From assembly GCF_003047105.1 (NCBI RefSeq), contig NZ_CP028475.1, forward strand, positions 1,984,001 through 2,048,000: a stretch of 64,000 nucleotides of DNA. Direction: 5' to 3'. The position numbers were made by a program, and so were the translations under genes. Under the pieces are notes generated by a model. That model was not told where the DNA came from, did no database searches, and saw only the letters and a list, made by a program, of their open reading frames with translations. Of the stretch, positions 27,014 to 39,247 are shown piece by piece; the first letter of the stretch is position 1; each line of letters starts with the position of its first letter. Origin of the DNA: Celeribacter baekdonensis. GTDB lineage: Bacteria > Pseudomonadota > Alphaproteobacteria > Rhodobacterales > Rhodobacteraceae.

Positions 27014-28257
27014 GCGCTTTGGCGCACCTCTGCGGATGAGGCCAAGGCCAGCCCGTCGATGACGGCGGTAAAGGCCTCGCCGCGCAAGGCGCGCGCCTGT
27101 GGCAGGACCTCTTCGGTCGCGCGCGCCACCACATCCATCAGGCTCGATCCGCCAACGTAAACCACCGCCCCGATCGCCTCGGGCGCCAACCCTGCCAGCG
27201 CCAGCGTGTCACGGACCGCCTCCGATAACTCGGCCCGGTTGCCCGCCAAACAGGTCGCCAAATCGGCAGGCGTGAGCGGCGCAGACAGACCTTTTTCTAC
27301 CAATGACAGATTCACGGCCGCGTCCGCCCCGCCATTGGCACCGATCTTGGCCGCTTCAACGGCAAAGGCGATGTCATGGCCCAGTTCTGCCTCAAGCACC
27401 TCGATCAGACGCGCCAATTTTTCCGGTTCAACCGCATGACGAGCCAGATCACGCGCCAAAGACAGGGTGTCGCGGGTGTAGAGAAACGGGATTTTTTGCC
27501 AAGTCGCCAGATCGTTAAAGAGGCTTGCAGGCACTGGCAAACGCCCCTCCGCCAAGGCGCGGCGGACTTCGGTCCCGGCACCGAGCAAGGGCATGGCATG
27601 GCGCAGGCTGAGCGCGCGGTCAAAATGCGTGCCGCCCAATCGAATCCCATGGGAGGCAAGGACCTCGGCGTGGCCATTTTCTTTGCGAAACAGCGTGAAG
27701 TCGGACGTACCGCCGCCGATATCGACCACCAAGCCGATCTCCCCGGCCGCCAAATCGCGGGCGGACAACGCCGCCGCTTCGGGTTCGGGCAAAAAGCGAA
27801 TGTCGGAAAATCCGGCCATGGTATAAGCCTCGCGCAAATCGCGTTCGGCTTGGGCATCCATCGCGGCGTCGCGGGAATGAAAATGCACCGGGCGGCCCGA
27901 CACAACACCTGTGACCGGGTTGCGAAGCTGATCTTCGGTGCGCAAACGCAAGTCACGCAGGAACAGCGCAATCACATCCAAAAGGCTTTGCCGTTTACCG
28001 CCAATGGGCCGGGTTTCGCGCAGCAAAGGCGTGCCCAGAACGGATTTGAGCGCCCGCATATAGCGCCCCTCGTCGCCGTCAATCAGGGCGCGATTGGCGG
28101 CAGAACCAAGACGCATCCCACCACGCGGATCAAAGAACACCGCCGTCGGAAGCGTCTTTTCACCGGGTTCAAGTTCGACCAGCCACGGCTGCCCGTTCAC
28201 CGCCACGCCGACGGCGGAGTTGGACGTGCCGAAATCGAGACCAACGGTGAGATCCAT
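27010..28257 (-). CDS. Hsp70-family protein (YegD-like)
   Basis: A 415-residue actin-fold ATPase related to Hsp70 but lacking the substrate-binding domain. It has the phosphate-1 motif MDLTVGLDFGTSNSAVGV, the connecting FLPEPEAAALSAR, phosphate-2 [14 protein letters not shown] and the late GAVVYVGGSSLMDVV. The start at 28257 follows AAGGAG; an ATG five codons earlier overlaps that site. YegD-type proteins are putative chaperones without known clients. It shares the FNR-linked neighbourhood. Confidence 0.88.
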   Translation of the reverse strand: MDLTVGLDFGTSNSAVGVAVNGQPWLVELEPGEKTLPTAVFFDPRGGMRLGSAANRALIDGDEGRYMRALKSVLGTPLLRETRPIGGKRQSLLDVIALFLRDLRLRTEDQLRNPVTGVVSGRPVHFHSRDAAMDAQAERDLREAYTMAGFSDIRFLPEPEAAALSARDLAAGEIGLVVDIGGGTSDFTLFRKENGHAEVLASHGIRLGGTHFDRALSLRHAMPLLGAGTEVRRALAEGRLPVPASLFNDLATWQKIPFLYTRDTLSLARDLARHAVEPEKLARLIEVLEAELGHDIAFAVEAAKIGANGGADAAVNLSLVEKGLSAPLTPADLATCLAGNRAELSEAVRDTLALAGLAPEAIGAVVYVGGSSLMDVVARATEEVLPQARALRGEAFTAVIDGLALASSAEVRQSA

Positions 28258-28417
28258 GACGCGCTCCTTCATCAGAAAGTCGCGGTCATAGGCGTTGAGG
28301 CGGTGGGCGTAAAGCCTTAATCCTCTCTAAAGCGGCGGGGCGATCACACTGCGCGCACTATTGATATGTGGCACGACGTTTTCACTCAAACCAGTCTCCG
28401 ATTTTCGGCGATACCGT

Positions 28418-30076
28418 TTAGCTTGGATCACGCCAGCCATTGGCAATCGGGTAGCGGCGATCAAGCCAAAATGCCTTGAGCGTCAGGCGCGGACCGGGGG
28501 CGGATTGAAAGCGTTTATACTCGGAAATATAGAGCAGGTGTTCGACCCGTTTCACCGTGGCGCGATCAAAGCCCTTTGCCACCAGATCGGCCACCGATTC
28601 CTCATGATCCACCAGACCTTCGAGGATCGCGTCCAAGACCTCATAGGGCGGCAGGCTGTCGTCATCGCGCTGATCGGGACGCAGCTCGGCTGAGGGCGGT
28701 TTATCAATAGTCGCCACCGGAATGACCTCGCCTTCAGGGCCTTTCATCCAAGGCCGGTGAGTGGCATTGCGCCAACGGCATTGCTCAAACACACGGGTTT
28801 TGTAGAGATCTTTGATCGGGTTATAGCCGCCGTTCATGTCGCCATAGATCGTGCAATAGCCCACCGCGACTTCGGATTTATTGCCTGTCGTCAACAACAT
28901 AGAGCCGAATTTGTTGGACATCGCCATCAGCAACAGCCCCCGCAGACGCGATTGAATGTTCTCTTCGGTGGTGTCAAACGGCAGATCGCCAAAGATCGGC
29001 GCAAGCGTATCGGTGATCGCGTCCCGCCCCGCCTTGATCGGCACAAAATCATAGCGACAGCCCAAACGGGTGGCGATGTCTTTGGCATCATCCAGCGAGC
29101 CTTGCGAGGTGTATTCGGACGGCAGCATCACGCAATGGACGTTTTCGGCCCCAATGGCATCCGTGGCGATGGTGGCCACAATCGCGCTATCAATCCCGCC
29201 AGACAGCCCCAATACCACCTTGTTAAACCCGGTCTTGCCAAGATAGTCGCGCAAGCCCTCGACCATGACCCGGTAATCTTGTTCCCACGCGTCAGGATGA
29301 TGGACAATCTCGCCCTCTTCGGCGGTCCATTGCCCCTCTGTGAGGGTGAAATCGACATGGCGGATGCATTCATCAAACACTGGCAGGATATGGGCCGGGC
29401 GACCGTGGCGATTGAGCACGAAAGAGCCGCCATCAAACACCTGATCATCCTGCCCGCCGACCATGTTGAGATAGACCAGAGGCACATCATTTTCGGTGAC
29501 GCGGGACACCATATGGGTCAGGCGCACATCGAATTTGTTGCGAAAATAGGGCGACCCGTTGGGCACCAACAGGATTTGCGCCCCGCTTTCCACCTGCGCC
29601 TCGGCAACGTCTTCGTGCCAGGCGTCTTCGCAAATCGGCGAACCAATCCGCAAAAGGTTGATCGCGTAAGGCCCCTCAATCGGACCTTCGGCGAACAAGC
29701 GCTTTTCGTCAAACACGTTGAAATTCGGCAGGTGATGTTTGCGCAAAACCTGTTTGACACGCCCCTCCGCCAAAATCCAATAGCCGTTATACAGCGCATC
29801 CCCATAGGCATAAGGCGCGCCCAGGCCAATGGCCGGGCCATCCAGCGTCAGCGCGGCGAGTTCTTCCATCATCGCCATAGCGGTGTTCACAAGGATTGGC
29901 TTCATCACCAAATCCTGTGGCTGATAGCCGATCAGGAACAGTTCGGGAAAGGCGATCATATCCGCCTTGGCGGCTTTCGCCACGCCGTAGGCTGTGCGCA
30001 CTTTCTCGGCATTGGCGGCGATCGCGCCCACGGTCGGGTTGAGTTGCGCCATGCTCAGGCGGAATGTCTCGGTCAT
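28418..30076 (-). CDS. nadE: Glutamine-dependent NAD+ synthase
   Basis: A 552-residue two-domain enzyme. The N-terminal nitrilase-type glutaminase has its Glu (IAFPELFLIGY), Lys (LRKHHLPNFNVFDEKR) and Cys (GSPICEDAWHED). The C-terminal synthetase has the ATP P-loop VLGLSGGIDSAIVA and TTGNKSEVAVGYCTIYGDM. It amidates deamido-NAD with ammonia channelled from glutamine. ATG at 30076 is preferred over an upstream ATG 12 codons earlier, since motif alignment begins at TFRLSMAQLNPTVG. It is single-gene in appearance. Confidence 0.95.
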   Translation of the reverse strand: MTETFRLSMAQLNPTVGAIAANAEKVRTAYGVAKAAKADMIAFPELFLIGYQPQDLVMKPILVNTAMAMMEELAALTLDGPAIGLGAPYAYGDALYNGYWILAEGRVKQVLRKHHLPNFNVFDEKRLFAEGPIEGPYAINLLRIGSPICEDAWHEDVAEAQVESGAQILLVPNGSPYFRNKFDVRLTHMVSRVTENDVPLVYLNMVGGQDDQVFDGGSFVLNRHGRPAHILPVFDECIRHVDFTLTEGQWTAEEGEIVHHPDAWEQDYRVMVEGLRDYLGKTGFNKVVLGLSGGIDSAIVATIATDAIGAENVHCVMLPSEYTSQGSLDDAKDIATRLGCRYDFVPIKAGRDAITDTLAPIFGDLPFDTTEENIQSRLRGLLLMAMSNKFGSMLLTTGNKSEVAVGYCTIYGDMNGGYNPIKDLYKTRVFEQCRWRNATHRPWMKGPEGEVIPVATIDKPPSAELRPDQRDDDSLPPYEVLDAILEGLVDHEESVADLVAKGFDRATVKRVEHLLYISEYKRFQSAPGPRLTLKAFWLDRRYPIANGWRDPS

Positions 30077-30342
30077 ACTCACGGGTCCTGTCTCTGCGTG
30101 CCGTTGGGCCATGCCTTTGGGCCGGACCCGTTGGCCTTGCCTTTGGGTTTAGCAGAAAGACCGGCAAGGGAAAGCCGATTGGGGCAAAAACATTTGAAGA
30201 GGCCTGCGCTTATCCTTAGGCTGCGCGTGACCGCGCGGCGTGAGTTGGGATAAATCAACTTGGCGCGCAGGGCTGTGCGGCGATCGGCCCATGGACCACC
30301 ACCCATATGACGGACCAGCATGACTGGGATGAGGACAACACA

Positions 30343-31821
30343 GTGACACGCAAGCGTTTCGCGCCCCCCCTGATGGGCCTGACGAGTCTGATGGCTTTGG
30401 CGGCATGGATGCCGATGACAGCTCTGGCTCAGGACAATGGCAAAGTGGTCACCCACCAATTTGAAGAGGGCGGCATCTACGAAGGCACCTTTACCGATGG
30501 CCAACAAGACGGCGTTGGCACCTACCGTCTGCCCAATGGCTATGAATACACCGGCGAATGGGTGAAGGGCGAAATCAAAGGCCAAGGCCTCGCGCGGTTC
30601 ACCGATGGATCGGTCTATGAGGGGGCGTTCGAGAAAGGCAAACCACATGGGTTTGGCAAAATCACCTATGCCGATGGCGGCACTTATGAAGGCGATTGGG
30701 TCAATGGTGAGGCCACAGGGTCCGGCGTCGCGGTCTATGCCAATGGCGTGAAATACGAGGGCGGCTTTTTGGCCGCCAAGCTGCATGGTCAGGGCCGGAT
30801 GGAAAGCCCCTCCGGCTATGTCTATGAGGGCGGTTGGGTCAATGGCGCCAAAGAGGGCCGGGGCAAAATCACCTATCCCGAAGGCGCAACCTATGAGGGC
30901 GAAATGTCGCGCGACACCCGCCATGGCAAAGGTGTTTTGACCACTCAGGACGGGCTGATCCTCGATTGTGACTGGGTCGACAATCAATGCAACGGCACGG
31001 GCACGATCACCCAGCCAAATGGCGATATTTATGTGGGCGATCTGGTCGGCGGCAAACGTCAGGGCAAAGGCCGCGTGACCTATGCCAATGGCGATGTCTA
31101 CGAGGGCGACTTTGATGATGACAAACGCCACGGCCAAGGTGTGTTCACCGGCTCGGACGGCTATCTATACACCGGCCAATGGATCGACGGGCGCATTGAA
31201 GGCAAGGGTCAGGTGACCTACCCGGATGGCTCCGTTTACGTGGGCGATTTCTTGGATGACCTGTCGCATGGCATCGGCAAGATCACCTATCCCAATGGCA
31301 CCACCTATGAGGGTCAGTGGCAATATGGCGTGATCGACGGCGAAGGTGTGGTGCGCTATGCCAATGGGCTTGTCTATGAAGGGGCGTTCAAGAACTTGAA
31401 AAACCACGGCAAAGGCAAAATGACCTATGTCGATGGCTTTGTGTATGAGGGCGATTGGGTCGAAGGCCAACGCCAGGGCAAAGGCCGCGCCACCTATGCC
31501 GATGGTACGGTCTATGAGGGCGATTACGTTGCCGGCAAACGCGAAGGCATGGGCACGACCACCTTGCCCTCAGGGTTCACCTATACTGGCGAATGGGTAG
31601 GGGGCGAAATTCAGGGGCGTGGTGTGGCAACCTATGCCAATGGCGATGTCTATGAAGGGCTGTTTGTGGCTGGAAAATCCAACGGGCGCGGCACGATCAC
31701 CTATGCCGATGGCCGCAAATCCTCGGGCGATTGGGTCGATGGCGTTTTGGTGTCTGAGGACACGCCCGCCACGACGCCTGACACCGCGGACACCCCGGCT
31801 GAAACACCTGCCTCCGAGTAA
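30343..31821 (+). CDS. Exported MORN-repeat protein (18 repeats)
   Basis: About 492 residues. A signal peptide (LMGLTSLMALAAWMPMTALA) is followed by eighteen 23-residue MORN repeats of the form YEGxW/F..G...G.G...Y.(D/N)G, then a Pro/Thr/Glu tail (TPATTPDTADTPAETPASE). The GTG at 30343 has an upstream GAGGA; an ATG at 30307 is possible. MORN repeats form extended beta-hairpin solenoids that bind lipid or protein, and some bacterial ones help place envelope proteins. One repeat is divergent (LDCDWVDNQCNGTG), adding a Cys pair that could form a disulfide in the periplasm. Confidence 0.9.
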   Translation: MTRKRFAPPLMGLTSLMALAAWMPMTALAQDNGKVVTHQFEEGGIYEGTFTDGQQDGVGTYRLPNGYEYTGEWVKGEIKGQGLARFTDGSVYEGAFEKGKPHGFGKITYADGGTYEGDWVNGEATGSGVAVYANGVKYEGGFLAAKLHGQGRMESPSGYVYEGGWVNGAKEGRGKITYPEGATYEGEMSRDTRHGKGVLTTQDGLILDCDWVDNQCNGTGTITQPNGDIYVGDLVGGKRQGKGRVTYANGDVYEGDFDDDKRHGQGVFTGSDGYLYTGQWIDGRIEGKGQVTYPDGSVYVGDFLDDLSHGIGKITYPNGTTYEGQWQYGVIDGEGVVRYANGLVYEGAFKNLKNHGKGKMTYVDGFVYEGDWVEGQRQGKGRATYADGTVYEGDYVAGKREGMGTTTLPSGFTYTGEWVGGEIQGRGVATYANGDVYEGLFVAGKSNGRGTITYADGRKSSGDWVDGVLVSEDTPATTPDTADTPAETPASE

Positions 31822-31822
31822 C

Positions 31823-32485
31823 TCACCAAGGCACTTCGTCGCCCTTCCAGTCATAAAACCGACCCGTTTGAGCCGCGCTCAGGCGGGACATCAGGTCAAG
31901 GCACTGCGCCGCCGCACCCTCGGGCGATAGCTTGTCGCGGGCGTAGTCTTTGGTGAACTCAGAGGCCACCGTGCCAGGGTGATAGGCGATCAAACAGGCC
32001 TGTTTGTGACTGCGGGCCATTTCGATCGCCGCGGTGCGGATCACTTGGTTCGCCGCCGCTTTCGCCGCACGGTAGCTGTACCAACCACCCAGATGATTGT
32101 CAGAAATCGACCCGACCCGTGCGGTCAAGACGGCCACTGTCGAGGGCGCGTCCTTTGGCAAAAGCCGCGGCAGTTCGCGCAGCACCAATGCCGGACCGAT
32201 GGCATTGGTGGCGAATTGATCCGCCATGGCCTCGGCACTGAGCACTTTCAGAGATTTCTCCGGCGGCAGCCCTGCCCCATCGAGTTTTCCTGTTGCTAGG
32301 ATGATCAGATCAAACGGGCCTTTGAAAGCCCCAAGATGATGCGCGACCGAGGCCGGATCGGTGACATCAAACCCGTCGCGGCTGCGCGAGAGGGCGGTGA
32401 CAGGGGTGTCCTGTGCGGTGAGCAGGGCGGCCAACGCGCCGCCAATCCCGCCAGAAGCCCCAAGGATGAGTGCATGTTTAAACAT
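31823..32485 (-). CDS. SDR family NAD(P)-dependent oxidoreductase (CsgA/C-factor-like)
   Basis: A 220-residue short-chain dehydrogenase with cofactor motif ILGASGGIGGALA, the catalytic Ser region in ARVGSISDNHLGGW and a YSYRAAKAA Tyr-Lys pair, then YHPGTVASEFT. It is short, as in the C-factor subgroup. The substrate is unknown. Its stop lies one base from the convergent MORN stop. Confidence 0.85.
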   Translation of the reverse strand: MFKHALILGASGGIGGALAALLTAQDTPVTALSRSRDGFDVTDPASVAHHLGAFKGPFDLIILATGKLDGAGLPPEKSLKVLSAEAMADQFATNAIGPALVLRELPRLLPKDAPSTVAVLTARVGSISDNHLGGWYSYRAAKAAANQVIRTAAIEMARSHKQACLIAYHPGTVASEFTKDYARDKLSPEGAAAQCLDLMSRLSAAQTGRFYDWKGDEVPW

Positions 32486-32510
32486 GCGTTAAAGATGGCG
32501 CGGTTTGGTC

Positions 32511-32546
32511 AAAAGAAAACCCCTTCCGACGCAGGTCGAAAGGGGC
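32511..32546 (-). terminator. Rho-independent terminator of the sqr-like gene
   Basis: On the minus strand an 11-base stem CCCCTTTCGAC / GTCGGAAGGGG (one mismatch) is followed by TTTTCTTTT. Confidence 0.8.
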
Positions 32547-32568
32547 AGGTCAAAACAGGGCGCAGGTC

Positions 32569-33840
32569 TCAGTTCTTGAGCTTATTCACTTTCAGCATTT
32601 TCATCACCATCCGCTCATAGAACGGCTCGGAAACGCCCTTGCGGACTTTGCGCATGAAGTACCATTCAAAGCCCAGCTTGGCCCAATGCACCCACTTGCC
32701 AGATGCCGCCCAGTTGACGTTTCGCGGTGGGTTTTGCGGCATGGCCAAAAACGCCGCCCCGCCATCGCCAAAATCGGCCAGACACAGCGCATTCCATGTC
32801 GCGAGTTTCTGCGGCTCTTTGCCCGCCATCACCAGAGGGATATTATGCGCGGTGGCGGTGACCATGGATTCGATCATGAAGCCGGTTTTTGGCACGCCTG
32901 TTGGCACAACGGTTGGCTCTTTCGGTGCGATCGCGATGCACACGCCGATGCCGAAAATGTTCGGGAAGGTCGGGTTGCGTTGGAAATCGTCGACAATGAC
33001 AAAGCCGCGCGGATTGACCAATCCCTCGACCCCCATCAGCGCCGGGATGCCGCGGAAAGCCGGCAAAAGCATCGAATAGCTAAACGGCAATTCATGCTCT
33101 TTCTTCGGTTTGCCGTCCTCGTCATGCTCTGTCACGAACACTTTGCCCTCCTCAAACCGGTTCACCTTGGCGTTGGTGATCCAGCGGATCGAACGTTCGC
33201 GCATGATGGATTCGAGCATCCCCTTAGTGTCGCCCACCCCGCCAAGGCCAAGGTGGCCGATATAGGGTTCAGGCGTGACAAAGGTCATCGGCACCTGATC
33301 ACGCACTTTGCGGCGGCGCAGGTCGGTGTCTATCGTCATGGCATATTCATAGGCCGGGCCAAAACAGGACGCGCCCTGAACGGCACCCACGACAATCGGA
33401 CCGGGATTGGCACAAAACGCATCCCAACCGTCGCCCGACACTTCGGCATGTTCGACGTGACAGACGGAATGGGTGAAGCCTTCGGGGCCGAAGCCTTCGA
33501 TCTCGTCAAAGGCCAGATCGGGGCCCGTGGCCAAGACAAGATAGTCGTAAGTGACCTCTTTGCCGCTGTCCAAAATGATCTTATTTTCCTGCGGGATCAG
33601 CTTTTTAGCCCCATCGCAGATAAAATCAATCCCGCGTTTTTTCATCACCGGCTCAAGCTCGATGATCAGGTCTTTCTTTTTGCGCCAGCCCACACCCGCC
33701 CAGGGGTTTGACGGCGTAAATTGGAAATAGCTTTTGTTGGAAATCACCGTGATCTTATCGTCTTTTCCCACGGTTTCTTTCAATTCATAGGCCTGAATGG
33801 TCCCCCCAAGGCCTGCTCCGAGCACAACAATATGCGCCAT
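32569..33840 (-). CDS. Sulfide:quinone oxidoreductase-like flavoprotein
   Basis: A 423-residue FAD protein. N-terminal VVLGAGLGGTIQAYEL, then YDYLVLATGPDLAFDEIEGF and VDDFQRNPTFPNIFGIGVC near the C-terminus are SQR/FCSD features. Cys residues at HSVCHVEH, GASCFGP and GIGVCIAIAP are candidates for the redox pair. It would oxidise sulfide to persulfide and reduce quinone at the membrane. The start at 33840 follows GGGGAG. An ATTC-N8-GAAT palindrome about 135 bases upstream supports sulfide/persulfide control and hence the SQR assignment. SQR type is not resolved. Confidence 0.83.
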   Translation of the reverse strand: MAHIVVLGAGLGGTIQAYELKETVGKDDKITVISNKSYFQFTPSNPWAGVGWRKKKDLIIELEPVMKKRGIDFICDGAKKLIPQENKIILDSGKEVTYDYLVLATGPDLAFDEIEGFGPEGFTHSVCHVEHAEVSGDGWDAFCANPGPIVVGAVQGASCFGPAYEYAMTIDTDLRRRKVRDQVPMTFVTPEPYIGHLGLGGVGDTKGMLESIMRERSIRWITNAKVNRFEEGKVFVTEHDEDGKPKKEHELPFSYSMLLPAFRGIPALMGVEGLVNPRGFVIVDDFQRNPTFPNIFGIGVCIAIAPKEPTVVPTGVPKTGFMIESMVTATAHNIPLVMAGKEPQKLATWNALCLADFGDGGAAFLAMPQNPPRNVNWAASGKWVHWAKLGFEWYFMRKVRKGVSEPFYERMVMKMLKVNKLKN

Positions 33841-33972
33841 AATCGTCTCCCCTTTATGTTCTCCCGCAGCGCTTTGATCCGGGCGCGGGTCCGGCCTTTG
33901 CTCCAGTGTACACCGGATTGACAAGATCCGACTTGATCTGAGTCTTTGCTTTATCGGGTGTTGTATGCACTG

Positions 33973-33992
33973 GTATTCAAAAAATTGAATAC
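33973..33992. promoter_or_regulatory. Candidate SqrR/BigR operator upstream of the sqr-like gene
   Basis: GTATTCAA (33973-33980) and TTGAATAC (33985-33992) form a perfect 8-base inverted repeat with spacer AAAA, which includes ATTC-N8-GAAT exactly. On the gene strand it lies in the probable promoter. Confidence 0.7.
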
Positions 33993-34111
33993 ATCAAAAA
34001 GCCAAATCCGCCAAGAGGGGTCGTGCATGATCCTCGCCTGTTGCGGGCACCTTTGCCAAAATACCGATTTTTGGGGTTTTCAACGCCGCAGCGGCGCGTA
34101 TAGTCAGCCCC

Positions 34112-34210
34112 ATGACGAACCAGGCACATATCCTTTCAGCGATCGCTGCCCAGCCCCTGCGCCTTTGCGCGGGTTTTCGTCGCGGCCTCCTTCTTCTTAG
34201 CTGCCTCTGA
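34112..34210 (+). CDS. leuL: Leucine-operon leader peptide (attenuation)
   Basis: A 32-codon frame starting MTNQAHILSAIAAQ and ending GLLLLSCL, with four consecutive Leu codons (CTC CTT CTT CTT) just before the stop. It lies about 190 bases upstream of leuA. Its last codons lie inside one arm of a strong hairpin, the layout of a translation-coupled attenuator: leucine starvation stalls the ribosome on the Leu run and frees leuA expression. The protein itself needs no function. Confidence 0.75.
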   Translation: MTNQAHILSAIAAQPLRLCAGFRRGLLLLSCL

Positions 34211-34237
34211 GCGTGCCTTCGGCGCGAGGCTCAGAGG
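34204..34237 (+). promoter_or_regulatory. Attenuator hairpin in the leuA leader
   Basis: CCTCTGAGC (34204-34212) pairs with GCTCAGAGG (34229-34237), overlapping the leader stop codon. No T-run follows directly. A second possible pairing (GCCTTTT / AAAAGGC, about 34265-34312) lies downstream. Which is terminator and which antiterminator is not settled. Confidence 0.55.
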
Positions 34238-34401
34238 TGACCAAATGCGCCGGATCACGCAGCTAAAGCCTTTTGCCATTCATTTGAGACACGGATTATG
34301 TGTAAAAGGCCTGCAACATTGCAATGTTGAACGGCGTTTTCCAAAAATCTGTGAGCCAGGTTTTCGCAAAACGCGTTGAGGACTATGAGAAAGATTTCAA
34401 A

Positions 34402-35979
<1,578 letters not shown>

Positions 35980-36005
35980 CGCCTTTGCGCATCAGTTGAG
36001 ATTTT

Positions 36006-36032
36006 GGGGTGCGCTTCGGCGCGCCCCTTTTT
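36006..36032 (+). terminator. Rho-independent terminator of leuA
   Basis: A 9-base stem GGGGTGCGC / GCGCGCCCC with a TTCG tetraloop is followed by five T's. Confidence 0.85.
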
Positions 36033-36084
36033 CGTCGCCACCAAGCGTTCGCGCACATGGTCTCTGATCACCTGCGCACGCGCG

Positions 36085-37744
<1,660 letters not shown>

Positions 37745-37806
37745 GCCCTGCGAGCGCGCAGAGCCTTTTTACGGCTGAGCCGTGACGAAGACGTCGGGAG
37801 CGAACC

Positions 37807-38715
37807 GTGGCCAAAGACAGAGGCAATTCAGAGGACTATGTCCGCCCGATCCGGCGTTTGCTGGTCGGGATTCTTTTGCTGTGCCTTGTTGGGCTGTTCA
37901 TCCTATGGCGGATCGACAGCCCACGCGTCGAACGTCTGCGCGCTCAACTCATTGATAAATTTGTGCCTTCTTTCGAATGGGCTTTGGTTCCCGTGACCAA
38001 AACCGTTGGCATGGTTGAGAATTTCCAAAGCTACCAACGCATCTATGACCAGAACCAAGAACTGCGGCGGGAGCTGCGTCAAATGCAGGCTTGGAAAGAA
38101 GCCGCGCTACAGTTGGAACAGAAAAACGCCAAGCTTTTGGACCTGAACAATGTTCGGATCGACCCGAAATACACCTATGTCACCGGCGTGGTGACGGCAG
38201 ATTCGGGCTCGCCCTTTCGCCAATCCGTGCTGTTGAACGTCGGGTCTCGTGATGGCATTCGCGATGGCTGGGCGACGATGGACGGGATCGGGCTGGTGGG
38301 GCGGATTTCGGGCGTTGGCACCAACACCTCGCGCGTGATCCTGCTGACCGACAGCAACTCGCGCCTGCCCGCTACGATCCAACCTTCGGGCCAACGCGCC
38401 ATTCTATCGGGCGACAACACCAGCCGCCCGCCTTTGGACTTTATCGAGAGCCCCGAACTCGTGCGCCCTGGCGACCGTGTGGTGTCTTCGGGCGATGGCG
38501 GCGTGTTCCCAACCGATTTGCTGATCGGTCAGGTCGCGATGGGCCCCGATCGGCGCTTGCGGGTGATTTTGGCGGCAGATTACGAGCGCCTGGATTACCT
38601 GCGGGTGCTACGCACCCATGAAAGCGAACAGATCAGCGATCCGGGCGGGTTGATCCTACCAGATACGCCGTTGACGGCCTTGCCACTGGACGCGGAGGCC
38701 AATCCCGATGGTTGA
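37807..38715 (+). CDS. mreC: Rod shape-determining protein MreC
   Basis: A 302-residue periplasmic scaffold with one N-terminal membrane helix (LLVGILLLCLVGLFILWRI), a coiled coil (about 75-110: NQELRRELRQMQAWKEAALQ) and the beta-barrel core with SGDNTSRPPL and VVSSGDGGVFPTDLLIGQV. It links MreB to PBP2 and RodA. The start is GTG at 37807. The end overlaps mreD by 8 bases. Confidence 0.93.
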   Translation: MAKDRGNSEDYVRPIRRLLVGILLLCLVGLFILWRIDSPRVERLRAQLIDKFVPSFEWALVPVTKTVGMVENFQSYQRIYDQNQELRRELRQMQAWKEAALQLEQKNAKLLDLNNVRIDPKYTYVTGVVTADSGSPFRQSVLLNVGSRDGIRDGWATMDGIGLVGRISGVGTNTSRVILLTDSNSRLPATIQPSGQRAILSGDNTSRPPLDFIESPELVRPGDRVVSSGDGGVFPTDLLIGQVAMGPDRRLRVILAADYERLDYLRVLRTHESEQISDPGGLILPDTPLTALPLDAEANPDG

Positions 38716-39247
38716 TCCGCGCACCACACGACGTTGGAGTTACAGAGCCGTATTTCTGGCCCTCTGCATGATGACGTTTTTCTTTTATCTTCTGCCTCTT
38801 AAAGTCGGCTACGGCCATTGGCCGGGGCCGGATCTTTTGCTGGCGCTGTCCTTCGCTTGGGTGCTCAGACGCCCGGAATATGTGCCGGTCTTTTTGTTTG
38901 CCGCGCTCCTGCTGGTGGCGGATTTCCTGTTTATGCGCCCGCCCGGACTATGGACCGCGCTGGCGGTGATTGGCCTCGAATTCCTGCGCCGCCGCGAACC
39001 GACATCGCGCGATATGCCCTTTGTTGTCGAATGGGCGATGGTGGCGGGGGTGATGTTGGCCATGGCGCTTTTGTACCGCTTTGTCTTGGCGATTTTCATG
39101 GTTGATCAAGCGCCTCTCATGCTGACAATTTTAGGTCAGATTTCAACATTGATCGCCTATCCGATTGTGGTTTTGATATCCGTTACATTGATGAATGTGA
39201 CCAAGATCACCCCGTCTGAGGCCGATGAAATGAGGTATGTGCGATGA
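38708..39247 (+). CDS. mreD: Rod shape-determining protein MreD
   Basis: A 179-residue inner-membrane protein with about five hydrophobic segments, starting after TTRRWSYRAVFLALCMMTFF. It is poorly conserved in sequence but identified by length, topology and position between mreC and mrdA, with ATGA-type overlap to the next gene. It is part of the elongasome. Confidence 0.88.
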   Translation: MVDPRTTRRWSYRAVFLALCMMTFFFYLLPLKVGYGHWPGPDLLLALSFAWVLRRPEYVPVFLFAALLLVADFLFMRPPGLWTALAVIGLEFLRRREPTSRDMPFVVEWAMVAGVMLAMALLYRFVLAIFMVDQAPLMLTILGQISTLIAYPIVVLISVTLMNVTKITPSEADEMRYVR

